DNA of 64,000 nucleotides, from assembly GCF_016427535.1 (NCBI RefSeq), contig NZ_JAELXV010000003.1, positions 806,001-870,000 of the forward strand, written 5' to 3'. Every line of letters starts with the position of its first letter. Positions within the stretch are counted from its first letter, which is position 1. This DNA comes from Hymenobacter sp. BT559 (GTDB lineage: Bacteria; Bacteroidota; Bacteroidia; Cytophagales; Hymenobacteraceae). The translations under genes were made by a program, and so were the position numbers. Below are positions 35,385 through 43,754 of this stretch, in pieces. The notes below the pieces were generated by a model, which had not been told where the DNA came from, searched no databases, and saw only the letters and a program-made list of their open reading frames with translations.

Positions 35385-35392
35385 TACATTTG
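35385..35392 (+). promoter_or_regulatory. Promoter -7 box for AmpG-like transporter
   Basis: TACATTTG, a perfect TAnnTTTG box, with a TTG 16 nt upstream (35366-35368). Its position implies that translation starts downstream of about 35400. Confidence 0.5.
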
Positions 35393-35443
35393 GTAGGGGC
35401 TCTTAATTACCCCGTTAGCTTATCTCTCCTTTTCCCGCCCGCT

Positions 35444-36763
35444 TTGAAAAGCCTCGTACTGCGCGATAGTGCCCGCCTGCGCTATTTTACGTTTTTCTAC
35501 CTGTACGTGATGCAGGGTATTCCCTCTGGGTTCGCTCTCACGGCGGTTTACAATTACCTGATAGGGCAGGGGCTTTCGGCGCGGGCGGTGGGTTCGTTTG
35601 CCGCCACGGTGGGTCTACCCTGGACGTTTCAGTTTGTATGGGGGCCGCTCATTGACAAGTACCAATACTCCATTATTGGCCACCGCAAGCAATGGGTGGT
35701 GCTTACGCAGCTGGTGGCGGTGGCGGCTTCGCTGTCGTTGCTGCTCGTGCACGACCCCGTGCGCGAGCTAACGCTACTAGGGGTAGTATTTTTTGTGCAC
35801 AGCGTGTTCGCCTCTATTCAAGATGCTAGCGTCGATGCCATTGCTATTTCGGTAGTGCCGGTGGCCGAGCGCGGGCGCGTCAATGCGTTTATGCGGGCAG
35901 GCTCATTGGCGGGCTGGGCAGTGGGCGGGGCGGCACTTTCGTACCTGCTGCACCACGGCGGCTTTGGGCGGGCGGCCTGGGTGCAGTCGCTGGTGCTGCT
36001 GGCGTTCACGGTGCTCACGTTTTTTATCAAGCTTGAGCGCACCGACCGCTTGCTGCCGCAGTTTGGAGCCGCTCAGCGGACCGACCGCCCTGTGCTCACG
36101 GAAGAAGAAAACCCTTCCCTAGGGTGGCTTTTTCGCGAGCTGTGGCACAGTATAGTCGAAAAGCACAGTCTGCGAGCGTTTGGCATTATCGTGCTCGGCT
36201 ACATGTCGGCTTCGCTATTTGGCAATGCCTTCAACTTCCACCTTATTCATACTATAGGCTGGGCCGATACTTTTCTATCAACCTTACAGGGAACATGGGG
36301 AAGTATACTATCATTCGGCGTGCTAATGGTTGGTGGGGTGCTGGCCGACCGCCTAGGCGCAAGTCAGCTTCAGCGCTGGGTGCTACTAGCACTTGCTACA
36401 TTCCTACTACTGTTCAGTAGCTTGTCATCTTTGTGGGTGGTGCCAGCTATGGGTATAGCAGGAGTTATGATGGGTAGTCTCGCTGACCCGTTGCTAAGTG
36501 TGTCGGCCATGCCGTTACTGATGGCCTATTGCCGCCCCAAGATTGAGGGCTCACAGTTCACCACCTATATGGCCCTGGTCAATCTGTGTACTGTGACAGC
36601 TAGCTACCTCAATGGCTGGCTACTAGAGGTTACCACGGCACCTCGCATCGGGCTGGGGTGCGGAGTGTTGCTCATGGGTTTGCTGCTAGCCCTCTACCGC
36701 CTCGACCCCAATAGCAAGGCCGCGGCGCAGGCGCAGCTTACTGCACCAGCGGCCGCGGCCTAG
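35444..36763 (+). CDS. MFS transporter, AmpG-like
   Basis: About 439 residues and twelve membrane helices. The start is uncertain: an in-frame TTG at 35390 overlaps the -7 box at 35385-35392, so I choose the TTG at 35444 (reading KSLVLRDSARLRYFTFFYL). Motifs include the first-helix QGIPSGFALTAVYNYL and SIQDASVDAIAI in helix four, as in the AmpG/PAT branch, whose known members import muropeptides for recycling or take acetyl-CoA. Substrate here is unconfirmed. A peptidoglycan-recycling role is a weak inference. Confidence 0.75.
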   Translation: MKSLVLRDSARLRYFTFFYLYVMQGIPSGFALTAVYNYLIGQGLSARAVGSFAATVGLPWTFQFVWGPLIDKYQYSIIGHRKQWVVLTQLVAVAASLSLLLVHDPVRELTLLGVVFFVHSVFASIQDASVDAIAISVVPVAERGRVNAFMRAGSLAGWAVGGAALSYLLHHGGFGRAAWVQSLVLLAFTVLTFFIKLERTDRLLPQFGAAQRTDRPVLTEEENPSLGWLFRELWHSIVEKHSLRAFGIIVLGYMSASLFGNAFNFHLIHTIGWADTFLSTLQGTWGSILSFGVLMVGGVLADRLGASQLQRWVLLALATFLLLFSSLSSLWVVPAMGIAGVMMGSLADPLLSVSAMPLLMAYCRPKIEGSQFTTYMALVNLCTVTASYLNGWLLEVTTAPRIGLGCGVLLMGLLLALYRLDPNSKAAAQAQLTAPAAAA

Positions 36764-36781
36764 GGTAAGAAAGAAGGTGCG

Positions 36782-36961
36782 CTAGTGCTTGCGGCCCGAG
36801 CCGCCCGGCTTCTTGCCCCCGCCATCTTGTTTGTTGACGGTGGCCCAGGCGCGGGCCTCGGCCTCGTCTTCGGGTACACCCTTTTTCTCGTAGCTCTCCT
36901 CGATATGCTCGGCTTGGCGTTTTTGCTTGTCCGTGTACTTGGACTTATCTCCCTGTGACAT
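36782..36961 (-). CDS. Small conserved charged protein
   Basis: 59 residues: MSQGDKSKYTDKQKRQAEHI, then a GVPEDEAEARAWATVNKQDGGG motif and a Gly/Lys tail. Short proteins with this KYTDKQKRQAEHIEE...ARAWATVNKQ pattern are widespread in bacteria and sometimes labelled plasmid stabilisation proteins without firm evidence. Cytoplasmic, no membrane segment. Function unknown. Transcribed divergently from the next gene. Confidence 0.75.
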   Translation of the reverse strand: MSQGDKSKYTDKQKRQAEHIEESYEKKGVPEDEAEARAWATVNKQDGGGKKPGGSGRKH

Positions 36962-37134
36962 AGTAGTAGAGGTTAAAGGTGAGCAAGGGCCACATCGCGG
37001 GCGAGTGGCTTGGTTTTGGTACGGCGAGGGCCAAGCTGCGGTTAACGCGCAGCTTACCTAGGCCCGCCACGTGGCCTTATCTTCGCCCCGCTATTACTTG
37101 CCGCTATAGTAAGGTTTTTTCTTCGCAAGATGCC

Positions 37135-37395
37135 ATGCGCCACGTTGCCGATATCCCATATCCTCAGGTCAAAATCACGCTGCTTGCCTGGAATGGCAAG
37201 TACTTGCTCAAGCTAGAGCAAGGCCCCATCGAGCAAACCTATAAGGTAGCCGAGCTCGACCTGAGCGGCATCGAGCCACCCGATGTTGAAATTCGGCAGC
37301 TACTCGATGACGAGTTTCTGGCGGCCGCTGTAGCCCGCTTTCAAGCTATGCAGCAGGACATGCGCGCTGCCTTCGCGCGCCACGACCTGCGCTAA
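37135..37395 (+). CDS. Small conserved hypothetical protein
   Basis: 86 residues from MRHVADIPYPQVKITLLAWN. A longer reading of 138 residues is possible, but the extra N-terminus is Arg/Pro-rich and overlaps likely promoter DNA (TATCTTCG at about 37078). The IPYPQVKITLLAWNGKYLLKLEQGP stretch looks conserved, and the rest is acidic helices. No domain recognised. It ends 43 nt before a secreted protein gene. Confidence 0.6.
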   Translation: MRHVADIPYPQVKITLLAWNGKYLLKLEQGPIEQTYKVAELDLSGIEPPDVEIRQLLDDEFLAAAVARFQAMQQDMRAAFARHDLR

Positions 37396-37438
37396 GATTC
37401 TGCGTATACCACCTTTCTGCTCTTTTACTTCTGCCTTT

Positions 37439-38170
37439 ATGCCTAAAATTTTCTTTGCCTTACTAGTCAGTTTACTAGCGTTGTCGGCGCCTGTGCAGGC
37501 GCAGCTTTACCAAGTGAGTAGCGGCGTGACCGCCCACGACAAGCGCGACCGCGACGCGCTCCTGCTACAAGTAGATGGCTCGGTTGAAACTACTCGCACG
37601 TTTTGGCAAGACTACATGAAGGACACCTATGGCATTCGCTTCAAGAGCGGCGCGCTGGCCACCCTAGGTATCAAGGGCAAGAAAGATGAGCTAGCAGCCC
37701 AGGAAGTGTCAAACGTCGGCATTTCGAGCCGGCCCGTCACACTGTATGTTAATCTGAGTGCGGTGAATGATTCGACTACTGAAATTGCCTTTTTCGGCGG
37801 CTTCGGCGATAAAACGTACTTTGAGCCCACGCGCACGGTGTCCGAGTTTAAAGGCCTGCGCAAGATTATGGACAAGTTTGCCGTAGCTGCCCGTGCCAAC
37901 GCCTACCAGGTGCAAGTGAAAGAAGCTGAGCGCGACGTGACGGCTGCCGATAAAGAGCAAGACAAATTAACCCGCAGCATTCAAGCCGCTCAGAGCAATA
38001 CCGCCGCCAACCTCAAGCGCATTGACGAGCTCACCAATAAAAATCGCTCTAACGCGCTGCAAATGCATCAGGATAGCCTCCAGCTTACCAATAATGCCCA
38101 ATTGCGCGAGCTTACGCGCGCTCGCTTGCAGCGCCGCCGCGAGCGCCTAGCCACCATCGACAAAAAATAA
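37439..38170 (+). CDS. Exported protein with C-terminal coiled coil, unknown function
   Basis: 243 residues with a signal peptide (to VQAQ at about residue 21). The middle (about 40-140) is a mixed alpha/beta region with FWQDYMKDTYGIRFKSG. From about residue 150 to the end it is charged helix (VKEAERDVTAADKEQDKLTRS), probably coiled coil. I do not recognise the family. It lies between a small hypothetical gene and a SHOCT-domain gene, each 29-43 nt away, so they may be co-transcribed. Confidence 0.65.
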   Translation: MPKIFFALLVSLLALSAPVQAQLYQVSSGVTAHDKRDRDALLLQVDGSVETTRTFWQDYMKDTYGIRFKSGALATLGIKGKKDELAAQEVSNVGISSRPVTLYVNLSAVNDSTTEIAFFGGFGDKTYFEPTRTVSEFKGLRKIMDKFAVAARANAYQVQVKEAERDVTAADKEQDKLTRSIQAAQSNTAANLKRIDELTNKNRSNALQMHQDSLQLTNNAQLRELTRARLQRRRERLATIDKK

Positions 38171-38199
38171 CGGGCTGCCCCGCCGCTAGCTTTCTCCGC

Positions 38200-38907
38200 A
38201 TGAATCCGTCCGATGCCAATTCAGCGCTTGCTACCCTGCGCCAGCTCAAAGAAATGCTCGACGCTGGCACGCTTACGCCCCAAGAGTTTGAGGCGCTAAA
38301 GCAGAAGCTAGTGTTTGGCCAAGAGGCTAGGCCAGCTCCCGACTCGGCTCCCACTCCCGCCCTAGGTCCGCCGCTGTCAAGCCCCGTGCCTGCTGCCGAA
38401 CCCATAGCGTCGGCTCAGGTAGAGCTACCTCCAGCGTCTGCTACGCCCCAGGGCACCGATTGGCTTACGGCCGCCGCCCCCGTGCTGATAGAAGATACGC
38501 CAGCCAATCCCTCTATTGAGGCACCCGAGGAGCGCCGCAATCCGCTCACACTAGTCTTTATCATCGGTGGGGCGCTCGTGTTGCTAGCCACGGTCCTTTA
38601 TCTGACCCTAGGTAGTAGCGCTCCCGACGAGCACCTCACTAGCACCAGCCAAACCGCTGCCGACTCGGCGCGTGTGACCCCCGAAGTTGGCCCTCAGGCC
38701 GAGCAACTCACGCTACCACTCGCCGTCCCCGAAACCATACGTGTGGCGCCCGTGGTCGTGCCCGCCCCAGTAGCTAAGCCCGCTGCTACACAATTTCAGG
38801 CAGATTCGTCTGCGGCGTCGGCTACTACCAGCCCAACGGTAGCACCTGCCAAACCAGTTACTAAGCCTGTCCCAGCCACGACTATAGCCGCAGATACCGC
38901 TATCTAA
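38200..38907 (+). CDS. SHOCT-domain single-pass membrane protein
   Basis: 235 residues. The N-terminal ~35 residues (LRQLKEMLDAGTLTPQEFEALKQKLV) are a SHOCT motif, a short helical domain thought to mediate oligomerisation. A Pro/Ala/Ser-rich linker, one membrane helix at about residues 118-138 (PLTLVFIIGGALVLLATVLY) and an Ala/Pro/Thr-rich outer segment follow. Function unknown. It ends at a bidirectional terminator shared with tsf. Confidence 0.7.
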   Translation: MNPSDANSALATLRQLKEMLDAGTLTPQEFEALKQKLVFGQEARPAPDSAPTPALGPPLSSPVPAAEPIASAQVELPPASATPQGTDWLTAAAPVLIEDTPANPSIEAPEERRNPLTLVFIIGGALVLLATVLYLTLGSSAPDEHLTSTSQTAADSARVTPEVGPQAEQLTLPLAVPETIRVAPVVVPAPVAKPAATQFQADSSAASATTSPTVAPAKPVTKPVPATTIAADTAI

Positions 38908-38946
38908 AGCACAGCTTAAGCAGAGGAAAGCGTCTGCTCAATAAGT

Positions 38947-38981
38947 AAAAAGCCCGCTGGCGCATTGCCAGCGGGCTTTTT
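38947..38981. terminator. Bidirectional terminator between SHOCT gene and tsf
   Basis: A perfect 15-bp stem (38947-38961 with 38967-38981), A-run on one side and T-run on the other; it serves both convergent transcripts. Confidence 0.9.
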
Positions 38982-39005
38982 GGTAAAGCAACCTAGGGGC
39001 GCTAA

Positions 39006-39842
39006 TTAAGCACCGATTGCTACACGCTTGAAGTCCGATACCGTCATGCCTTTCGACTCTTTGTCGAGCAGTTGGGCGATGGTCAGCGAGTTGTCTTTTA
39101 CAAATTCCTGGTTCAGGAGGGTGTTCTCCTTGTAGAATTTGTTGAGTTTGCCTTGAGCGATTTTCTCCAGCATCGCTTCGGGCTTGCCTTCGGCGCGCGC
39201 CTGCTCTTTGCCGATTTCGATTTCGCGCTCTACCGTAGCCGAGTCCACACCATCTTTGTCAACAGCAACGGGCTTCATGGCCACGATTTGCATAGCCACG
39301 TCGCGGCCGATGGCGGCTACGTCGGCGCTGCCCACGTTTTTCAGGCCCACGAGTACGCCCTTCTTGTTGTCCGAGTGGATGTACGAAGCCACTTTCTCGG
39401 CGCTCAGGGTGGTGTAGGTGAGGTCGAGTTTCTCGCCGATTTTGCCGGTCAGCTCGGTGATGTGCTCTTGCACGGTGCGGCCATCTTCTTCTTTAGCAGC
39501 CAGCAGGTCTTCCTTGGTGCCTACGTTCGTTTTCACGGCCGTGTCCAGGATTTGCTGCACCAGCGTGCGGAAGTCAGCTACTTTGGCTACCGATTCGGTT
39601 TCGCAAGCGAGAGCTACCAGTTTGCCCTGAGTGCCGTCGGCGCTCACGTTCACGAGCACGAGGCCTTCTGAAGTGGCGTTGTCAGCGCGCTTGTCAGCGA
39701 TTTTCTGGCCCTGCTTGCGCAGGATGTCGCGGGCGGCTTCGAAGTCGCCATCGGCTTCGGTCAGAGCCTTTTTGCAATCCATCATGCCCGCGCCGGTCAT
39801 GGTGCGGAGCTTGTTTACGTCTGCGGCGGTGATAGCGGCCAT
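39006..39842 (-). CDS. tsf: Elongation factor Ts
   Basis: 278-residue EF-Ts, the guanine nucleotide exchange factor for EF-Tu. It begins MAAITAADVNKLRTMTGAGM, with MDCKKALTEADGDFEAA next, and ends with the conserved DSLTIAQLL-like NSLTIAQLLDKESK region. The start at 39842 fits the family; 26 extra upstream codons do not. It follows rpsB but is separated from it by a terminator-like hairpin and a palindrome. Confidence 0.97.
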   Translation of the reverse strand: MAAITAADVNKLRTMTGAGMMDCKKALTEADGDFEAARDILRKQGQKIADKRADNATSEGLVLVNVSADGTQGKLVALACETESVAKVADFRTLVQQILDTAVKTNVGTKEDLLAAKEEDGRTVQEHITELTGKIGEKLDLTYTTLSAEKVASYIHSDNKKGVLVGLKNVGSADVAAIGRDVAMQIVAMKPVAVDKDGVDSATVEREIEIGKEQARAEGKPEAMLEKIAQGKLNKFYKENTLLNQEFVKDNSLTIAQLLDKESKGMTVSDFKRVAIGA

Positions 39843-39850
39843 AGTTGTAG

Positions 39851-39869
39851 CGCGGACTTTCAGTCCGCG
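39851..39869. repeat. REP-like palindrome in the tsf leader
   Basis: CGCGGACT (39851-39858), a TTC spacer and AGTCCGCG (39862-39869) form a perfect 8-bp stem nine nt before the tsf ATG. Sequences of the type GTAGCGCGGACT..AGTCCGCG are, as I recall, a dispersed repeat in several bacterial groups. One copy alone cannot prove that here. As RNA it could mask initiation at tsf. Confidence 0.5.
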
Positions 39870-39934
39870 AGTTGGGGGTGAATGGAGTGTTATTCCTAGG
39901 TCGTGAGCTGCAAAGCCCACGCAACTGCAAAATA

Positions 39935-39977
39935 AAAAAGGGAACCGCCAAGCAATTGCCTCGACCGTTCCCTTTTT
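39935..39977 (-). terminator. Terminator-like hairpin between rpsB and tsf
   Basis: AAAAAGGGAAC (39935-39945) and GTTCCCTTTTT (39967-39977) pair perfectly around a 21-nt loop. Read on the minus strand it lies 24 nt after the rpsB stop and ends in T5, so it should at least reduce read-through into tsf. Confidence 0.65.
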
Positions 39978-40000
39978 GTCAAGCTATAAAAGCGAGCGGC

Positions 40001-40774
40001 TTAGCCTTCGTTGTCAGCTTCGGTTTTCTCCGCAATGGCAGCCTCATCGGCTTCTTTGCGGTCGGCATCCTCTTTGTCAACTTTACGCTCCGACAAGCCA
40101 TCTTCGATAGCCTTACCCATTACATTCATAATGAGTTGGATAGACTTCGAGGCGTCATCGTTAGCCGGAATGGGGAACTGCACCAGCTCGGGGTTCGAGT
40201 TCGTATCAACGATAGCGAAAACAGGGATACCCAGCTTTTGAGCTTCCTTCACCGCGATGTGCTCGCGCTTCACGTCTACCACGAAGAGGGCAGCGGGCAG
40301 GCGGCTCAGGTCAGCGATACCACCCATTACACGCTCGAGTTTCTCGCGCTCACGGGTCAGCATCAGCTTCTCACGCTTAGCGAGGGCAGCGTAGGCAGTG
40401 TTTTCTTTCACCATCTTGTCGATGGTGCTCATTTTCTTCAAGCTCTTGCGGATGGTGGCGAAGTTCGTCAGCATCCCACCCAGCCAGCGGTCCGTTACAT
40501 AGGGCATTTTGAGGCGCTGAGCCTCCGTCTGCACAATTTCTTGGGCCTGCTTTTTGGTAGCTACGAACATGATTTTACGGCCGCTCTTCGCGATGTTGCG
40601 AATAGCATTGGCAGCGTAGTCAAGCGAAGCCAGCGTTTTGTTAAGGTCGATGATATGGATGCCGTTCTTCTCCATGAAGATGTACGGCGCCATTTTCGGG
40701 TCCCACTTGCGCGTGAGGTGGCCAAAGTGGGCACCTGCGTCAAGCAGCTCTTTATAAGTGGTGGACTGAGCCAT
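40001..40774 (-). CDS. rpsB: 30S ribosomal protein S2
   Basis: 257-residue S2, required for late 30S assembly. Signatures are [32 protein letters not shown] and [14 protein letters not shown] short acidic C-terminal tail is rich in Glu, Asp and Lys. It starts 21 nt after rpsI, giving the common Bacteroidota order rplM-rpsI-rpsB-tsf. Confidence 0.97.
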   Translation of the reverse strand: MAQSTTYKELLDAGAHFGHLTRKWDPKMAPYIFMEKNGIHIIDLNKTLASLDYAANAIRNIAKSGRKIMFVATKKQAQEIVQTEAQRLKMPYVTDRWLGGMLTNFATIRKSLKKMSTIDKMVKENTAYAALAKREKLMLTREREKLERVMGGIADLSRLPAALFVVDVKREHIAVKEAQKLGIPVFAIVDTNSNPELVQFPIPANDDASKSIQLIMNVMGKAIEDGLSERKVDKEDADRKEADEAAIAEKTEADNEG

Positions 40775-40795
40775 GATATTCCTACGGTTAAACGA

Positions 40796-41182
40796 TTAGC
40801 GCTTAGAGAACTGGAACGAGCGACGAGCTTTGCGCTTGCCGAACTTCTTCCGCTCGACCATGCGGGGGTCGCGGGTTACGAAACCTTCCTTGCGGAGGGC
40901 CGACTTCACTTCCGCATTGTCGCTTACCAGGGCTTTCGCGATGGCGAGGCGGATAGCCTCGGCCTGGCCGGCGATGCCGCCGCCGCTCACGTTCACCTGG
41001 ATGTCGTACTGGCCCACCTGCTCGAGGGTAGCCAACGGCTGGTTCACGATGTTCTCCAACAATTCGTTGGCGAAGTAGGACTTCATGTCCCGGTTGTTGA
41101 TAGTGATATTCCCTTGCCCGGCTTGCATGTACACGCGAGCCACCGAGGTTTTTCTTCTACCAGAGGTGTTAGTAGCTGCCAT
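40796..41182 (-). CDS. rpsI: 30S ribosomal protein S9
   Basis: 128-residue S9 of the 30S head, whose C-terminal KR tail touches P-site tRNA. It has SGRRKTSVARVYM-like GRRKTSVARVYMQAGQGNI near the start, GGGIAGQAEAIRLAIAKAL in the middle, and ends KARRSFQFSKR. It follows rplM after 45 nt. Confidence 0.97.
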   Translation of the reverse strand: MAATNTSGRRKTSVARVYMQAGQGNITINNRDMKSYFANELLENIVNQPLATLEQVGQYDIQVNVSGGGIAGQAEAIRLAIAKALVSDNAEVKSALRKEGFVTRDPRMVERKKFGKRKARRSFQFSKR

Positions 41183-41227
41183 TTAGTGGAAAATAATGCG
41201 GCCAAAGTCGGCCGTAAAAGCAATGAT

Positions 41228-41680
41228 TTACAGGTTTTTCAGCTCGTATACTTTGGGCTGCTGCGCCTCGTGGGGGTGCTCGCTGCCAGCGTATACGTAC
41301 AGGTTGCGGAACTGCTCGGCACCTAGGCGGTTGCCTTGCAGCATGCCTTTTACAGCGTGCTCAATAGCCTTGCGCGAATCGCGGTTCATCTGCTCGCGCA
41401 AGGTGCGCTGCTTCTGGCCACCGGGGTAGCCCGAGTGCGAGATGTATACCTTCTCGGTCATCTTTTTGCCCGTTACACGCAGCTTGTCAGCGTTGATAAC
41501 AATCACGTTATCGCCGCAGTCCGAGTTGGGGGTGAACGAAGGCTTGTGCTTGCCACGCAGTACGTTGGCAATTTGGCTGCACACGCGGCCCAGCGGGGCC
41601 ACGCTGGCGTCGATGATAACCCAGCTTTTCTGGGCGTTGGCCTTGTTGACGTGGGTCGTCTTGAAGCTCAGGTGGTCCAT
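41228..41680 (-). CDS. rplM: 50S ribosomal protein L13
   Basis: 150-residue L13, an early assembly protein of the large subunit. Features are KSWVIIDASVAPLGRVCSQIANVLRGKHK, DCGDNVIVINADKLRVTG and AVKGMLQGNRLGAEQFRNLYVYAG. First gene of rplM-rpsI-rpsB-tsf. A perfect promoter box and a GC-rich leader hairpin lie upstream. Confidence 0.97.
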   Translation of the reverse strand: MDHLSFKTTHVNKANAQKSWVIIDASVAPLGRVCSQIANVLRGKHKPSFTPNSDCGDNVIVINADKLRVTGKKMTEKVYISHSGYPGGQKQRTLREQMNRDSRKAIEHAVKGMLQGNRLGAEQFRNLYVYAGSEHPHEAQQPKVYELKNL

Positions 41681-41721
41681 GAGGATTGGTAAATATTACC
41701 TGCTAAACAATTGACAATAAA

Positions 41722-41744
41722 CCCCAAGCCGAACAGGCTTGGGG
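41722..41744 (-). other. Leader hairpin upstream of rplM
   Basis: CCCCAAGCC (41722-41730) and its exact complement (41736-41744) enclose a 5-nt loop. On the minus strand it lies between the promoter at 41756-41763 and the rplM start, and is followed by TTTATTG. It is suited to attenuation or feedback control by L13 or S9; inferred. Confidence 0.5.
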
Positions 41745-41755
41745 AAAAACGGTCA

Positions 41756-41763
41756 CAAAGGTA
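41756..41763 (-). promoter_or_regulatory. Promoter of rplM-rpsI-rpsB
   Basis: The minus strand reads TACCTTTG with a TTG 20 nt upstream, a complete -33/-7 pair. The leader would be about 70 nt. Confidence 0.7.
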
Positions 41764-41810
41764 CGGGTTTTAGGGGAGAATAGCAAGGGTGCGTCAGCTA
41801 ATTGGCTGAA

Positions 41811-42524
41811 TTAGCGATACTGCCGTAGCGTCTCGACCAGCACGCGGAAGTCCTTGGGGTAGGGGGCATCTACCTTAATCGCCTCGCCAGCTAGCCCCGT
41901 AAAGCCTAGCTCCACAGCGTGCAGTGCAAAGCGCTTGATAAACGGCTGCTCCGTCTCACCCTCCTTCAAGTTAAATTTCTTCTTGAGCGACGACAGGTAA
42001 AAATCCTCGCCGCCGTAGAGGTGGTCGCTTACGATAGGGGTTTGCACATACGCTAAGTGCAGGCGAATCTGGTGCATGCGGCCCGTTACAGGTTCGCACT
42101 GCACCAGGGCATGCTGGGCGTAGGTTTCGAGGGTAGTGAAACGCGTTTCGGCGGGCTTGCCTTTGAAAGCTAGGCGTGCTTTGCCGCTCTTAGTAGTTTC
42201 GATATTGCGGTCTACCACAAACTTTTCCAGTGGCGGGGCGCCATTGGTTACGGCGTGGTAGATTTTACTTACCTCGCGGTTTTCGAACTGCATAGCAAGG
42301 CTGCGGTAGGCCTCGGGGTGCTTGGCCAGGGCTAGTGCGCCGCTAGTGTCGCGGTCAAGGCGGTGGCCCACCTGGGCATCGTCGGCGTATTCGCGAGCTA
42401 GGCGCAGGAGGCTAGGCGCTACGCCAATGCGCTCGTCGAGCGTGGCCAGGAAGGGCGGCTTGTTGACGACGATATAATCGTCGTTCTCAAACAAGATAAG
42501 GTCTTTGAACTTAGGTGGCTTCAT
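41811..42524 (-). CDS. RluA-family pseudouridine synthase
   Basis: 237 residues from MKPPKFKDLILFEND. The catalytic motif GHRLDRDTSGALALAK holds the essential Asp, and VTGRMHQIRLHLA is the second conserved block. There is no N-terminal S4 domain. It isomerises uridine in rRNA or tRNA; the exact site cannot be assigned. A promoter box ends only nine nt before the ATG, so the mRNA is nearly leaderless. It is downstream of, and on the same strand as, the PhoR-like kinase. Confidence 0.9.
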   Translation of the reverse strand: MKPPKFKDLILFENDDYIVVNKPPFLATLDERIGVAPSLLRLAREYADDAQVGHRLDRDTSGALALAKHPEAYRSLAMQFENREVSKIYHAVTNGAPPLEKFVVDRNIETTKSGKARLAFKGKPAETRFTTLETYAQHALVQCEPVTGRMHQIRLHLAYVQTPIVSDHLYGGEDFYLSSLKKKFNLKEGETEQPFIKRFALHAVELGFTGLAGEAIKVDAPYPKDFRVLVETLRQYR

Positions 42525-42532
42525 GCGAAGCA

Positions 42533-42540
42533 CAAAGGTA
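42533..42540 (-). promoter_or_regulatory. Promoter box for a nearly leaderless pseudouridine synthase mRNA
   Basis: The minus strand reads TACCTTTG ending nine nt before the ATG. With initiation about seven nt after the box, the 5' UTR would be one to three nt. No -33 TTG is seen. Confidence 0.55.
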
Positions 42541-42560
42541 CGACTACTTCAGGGGTGCCG

Positions 42561-43724
42561 TTATTTTACTTCCTTCGGCCTAGGTAGCTTAAATTCCATC
42601 GCGGTGCCCTCACCCACAACGCTCTTGATGCGAATGCTGGACTTGTGGGCTTCCACAATATGCTTGCTGATAGCTAGCCCTAGGCCCGTGCCACCCGCGG
42701 CCCGCGTGCGGCTTTTCTCGACGCGGTAAAACCGCTCAAACACGCGCGCCTGGTGCTCGGGGGCAATGCCGGCGCCATTGTCGCGCACCGTCACGCGCAC
42801 GCTCTCGCGGCCCGCCACGAGCGATACCACCACCTGGCCGCCTGCTTCACGGCCGTATTTTATCGCATTGTCAATCAGGTTGATAAGCACCTGACGAATA
42901 CGGTTTCGGTCGGCCACTACGGGCAGCCCGGTTTCGGGTAGCTGGGCTGGGTAGAGCGTGAGGCTGGCACCCCGCTGTTGGGCCTGCTGCTCTAGTAGCT
43001 CAAATATTTCCTGGACCAGGGCCGCGAGGTCGAAGCGCTGGCGCCGCATGCGCACCACTCCTTTTTCGAGCTGCGAAATTGTGACTAGGTCCTGCACCAG
43101 CGTGTCGAGGGCATCGAGGCTGCTAGCGGCTTTCTGCAAAAACTTGCGCCGGGTGGCGGGGTCCATGCCATCCTCGTCGTCTACTTCTTCATCCAGAATA
43201 GTATGCACAAAGCCCTGCGCAGCGAAAAGCGGCGTCTTTAGCTCGTGCGACACGTCGGCCAAAAACTCGCGGCGTAGCACTTGCAGTCGCTTTAGCTCTT
43301 CAAACTCTTGCTGGCGGCGCTCGGCCGTTTCCAGAATCTCATCGCGCAGACGCTTGAGGGGCTCGGGACGAAATAAAAATCGATTGCTTAGCTTCCTAAA
43401 TTCTTTGCGCTTAATATGCTCAAGGCCAGCGTAGATGCCGTTTATTTCGCGAAAAATAAGCGCTTCAAAAGCTAAGTATACCAGCAGGAAACAGGCGGCT
43501 ATCGTAATGCCGCCCGCCAAAAAGGCCTGCCGAACCGGCAGGCCTGGCCCTAGGTAGGCAAACGTCGTGAGGACGCTTGCCACCAGCAGGGCAATAAGCA
43601 AGGCAATCGTGCGTGAGGATATCTCCACCGTTTTGTACCGGGCCGAATGGGTGAAATAGGCTAGGCGAGACAGCCAGGAAGTACTCCGCCGCAATCCTCG
43701 TACTATCCAGCGCCATTGGCTCAT
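42561..43724 (-). CDS. PhoR-like sensor histidine kinase
   Basis: 387 residues. Two membrane helices at about 38-58 and 67-88 with almost no periplasmic loop, then a coiled linker, HisKA with His160 in VSHELKTPL, and a full HATPase domain: LINLIDNAIKYGR (N box), VRDNGAGIAPEH (G1), GGTGLGLAISKHIVEAH (G2). The lack of a periplasmic sensor suggests control by a partner protein, as in PhoR with the phosphate transporter; that is inferred. It starts 30 nt after the response regulator stop. Confidence 0.9.
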   Translation of the reverse strand: MSQWRWIVRGLRRSTSWLSRLAYFTHSARYKTVEISSRTIALLIALLVASVLTTFAYLGPGLPVRQAFLAGGITIAACFLLVYLAFEALIFREINGIYAGLEHIKRKEFRKLSNRFLFRPEPLKRLRDEILETAERRQQEFEELKRLQVLRREFLADVSHELKTPLFAAQGFVHTILDEEVDDEDGMDPATRRKFLQKAASSLDALDTLVQDLVTISQLEKGVVRMRRQRFDLAALVQEIFELLEQQAQQRGASLTLYPAQLPETGLPVVADRNRIRQVLINLIDNAIKYGREAGGQVVVSLVAGRESVRVTVRDNGAGIAPEHQARVFERFYRVEKSRTRAAGGTGLGLAISKHIVEAHKSSIRIKSVVGEGTAMEFKLPRPKEVK

Positions 43725-43754
43725 AGGGGCCGCCGCGAGCTGGCAAATAGCTCG

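Noticed and set aside
36979..37134. N-terminal extension of the 86-residue hypothetical protein
   Set aside because: The extra 52 residues are Arg/Pro-rich, unlike the conserved-looking core, and cover promoter-like DNA.
39872..41326. 484-residue open frame on the plus strand
   Set aside because: It runs antisense through tsf, rpsB, rpsI and rplM, which are unmistakable on the minus strand. Long antisense frames are common in GC-rich DNA with this codon usage.
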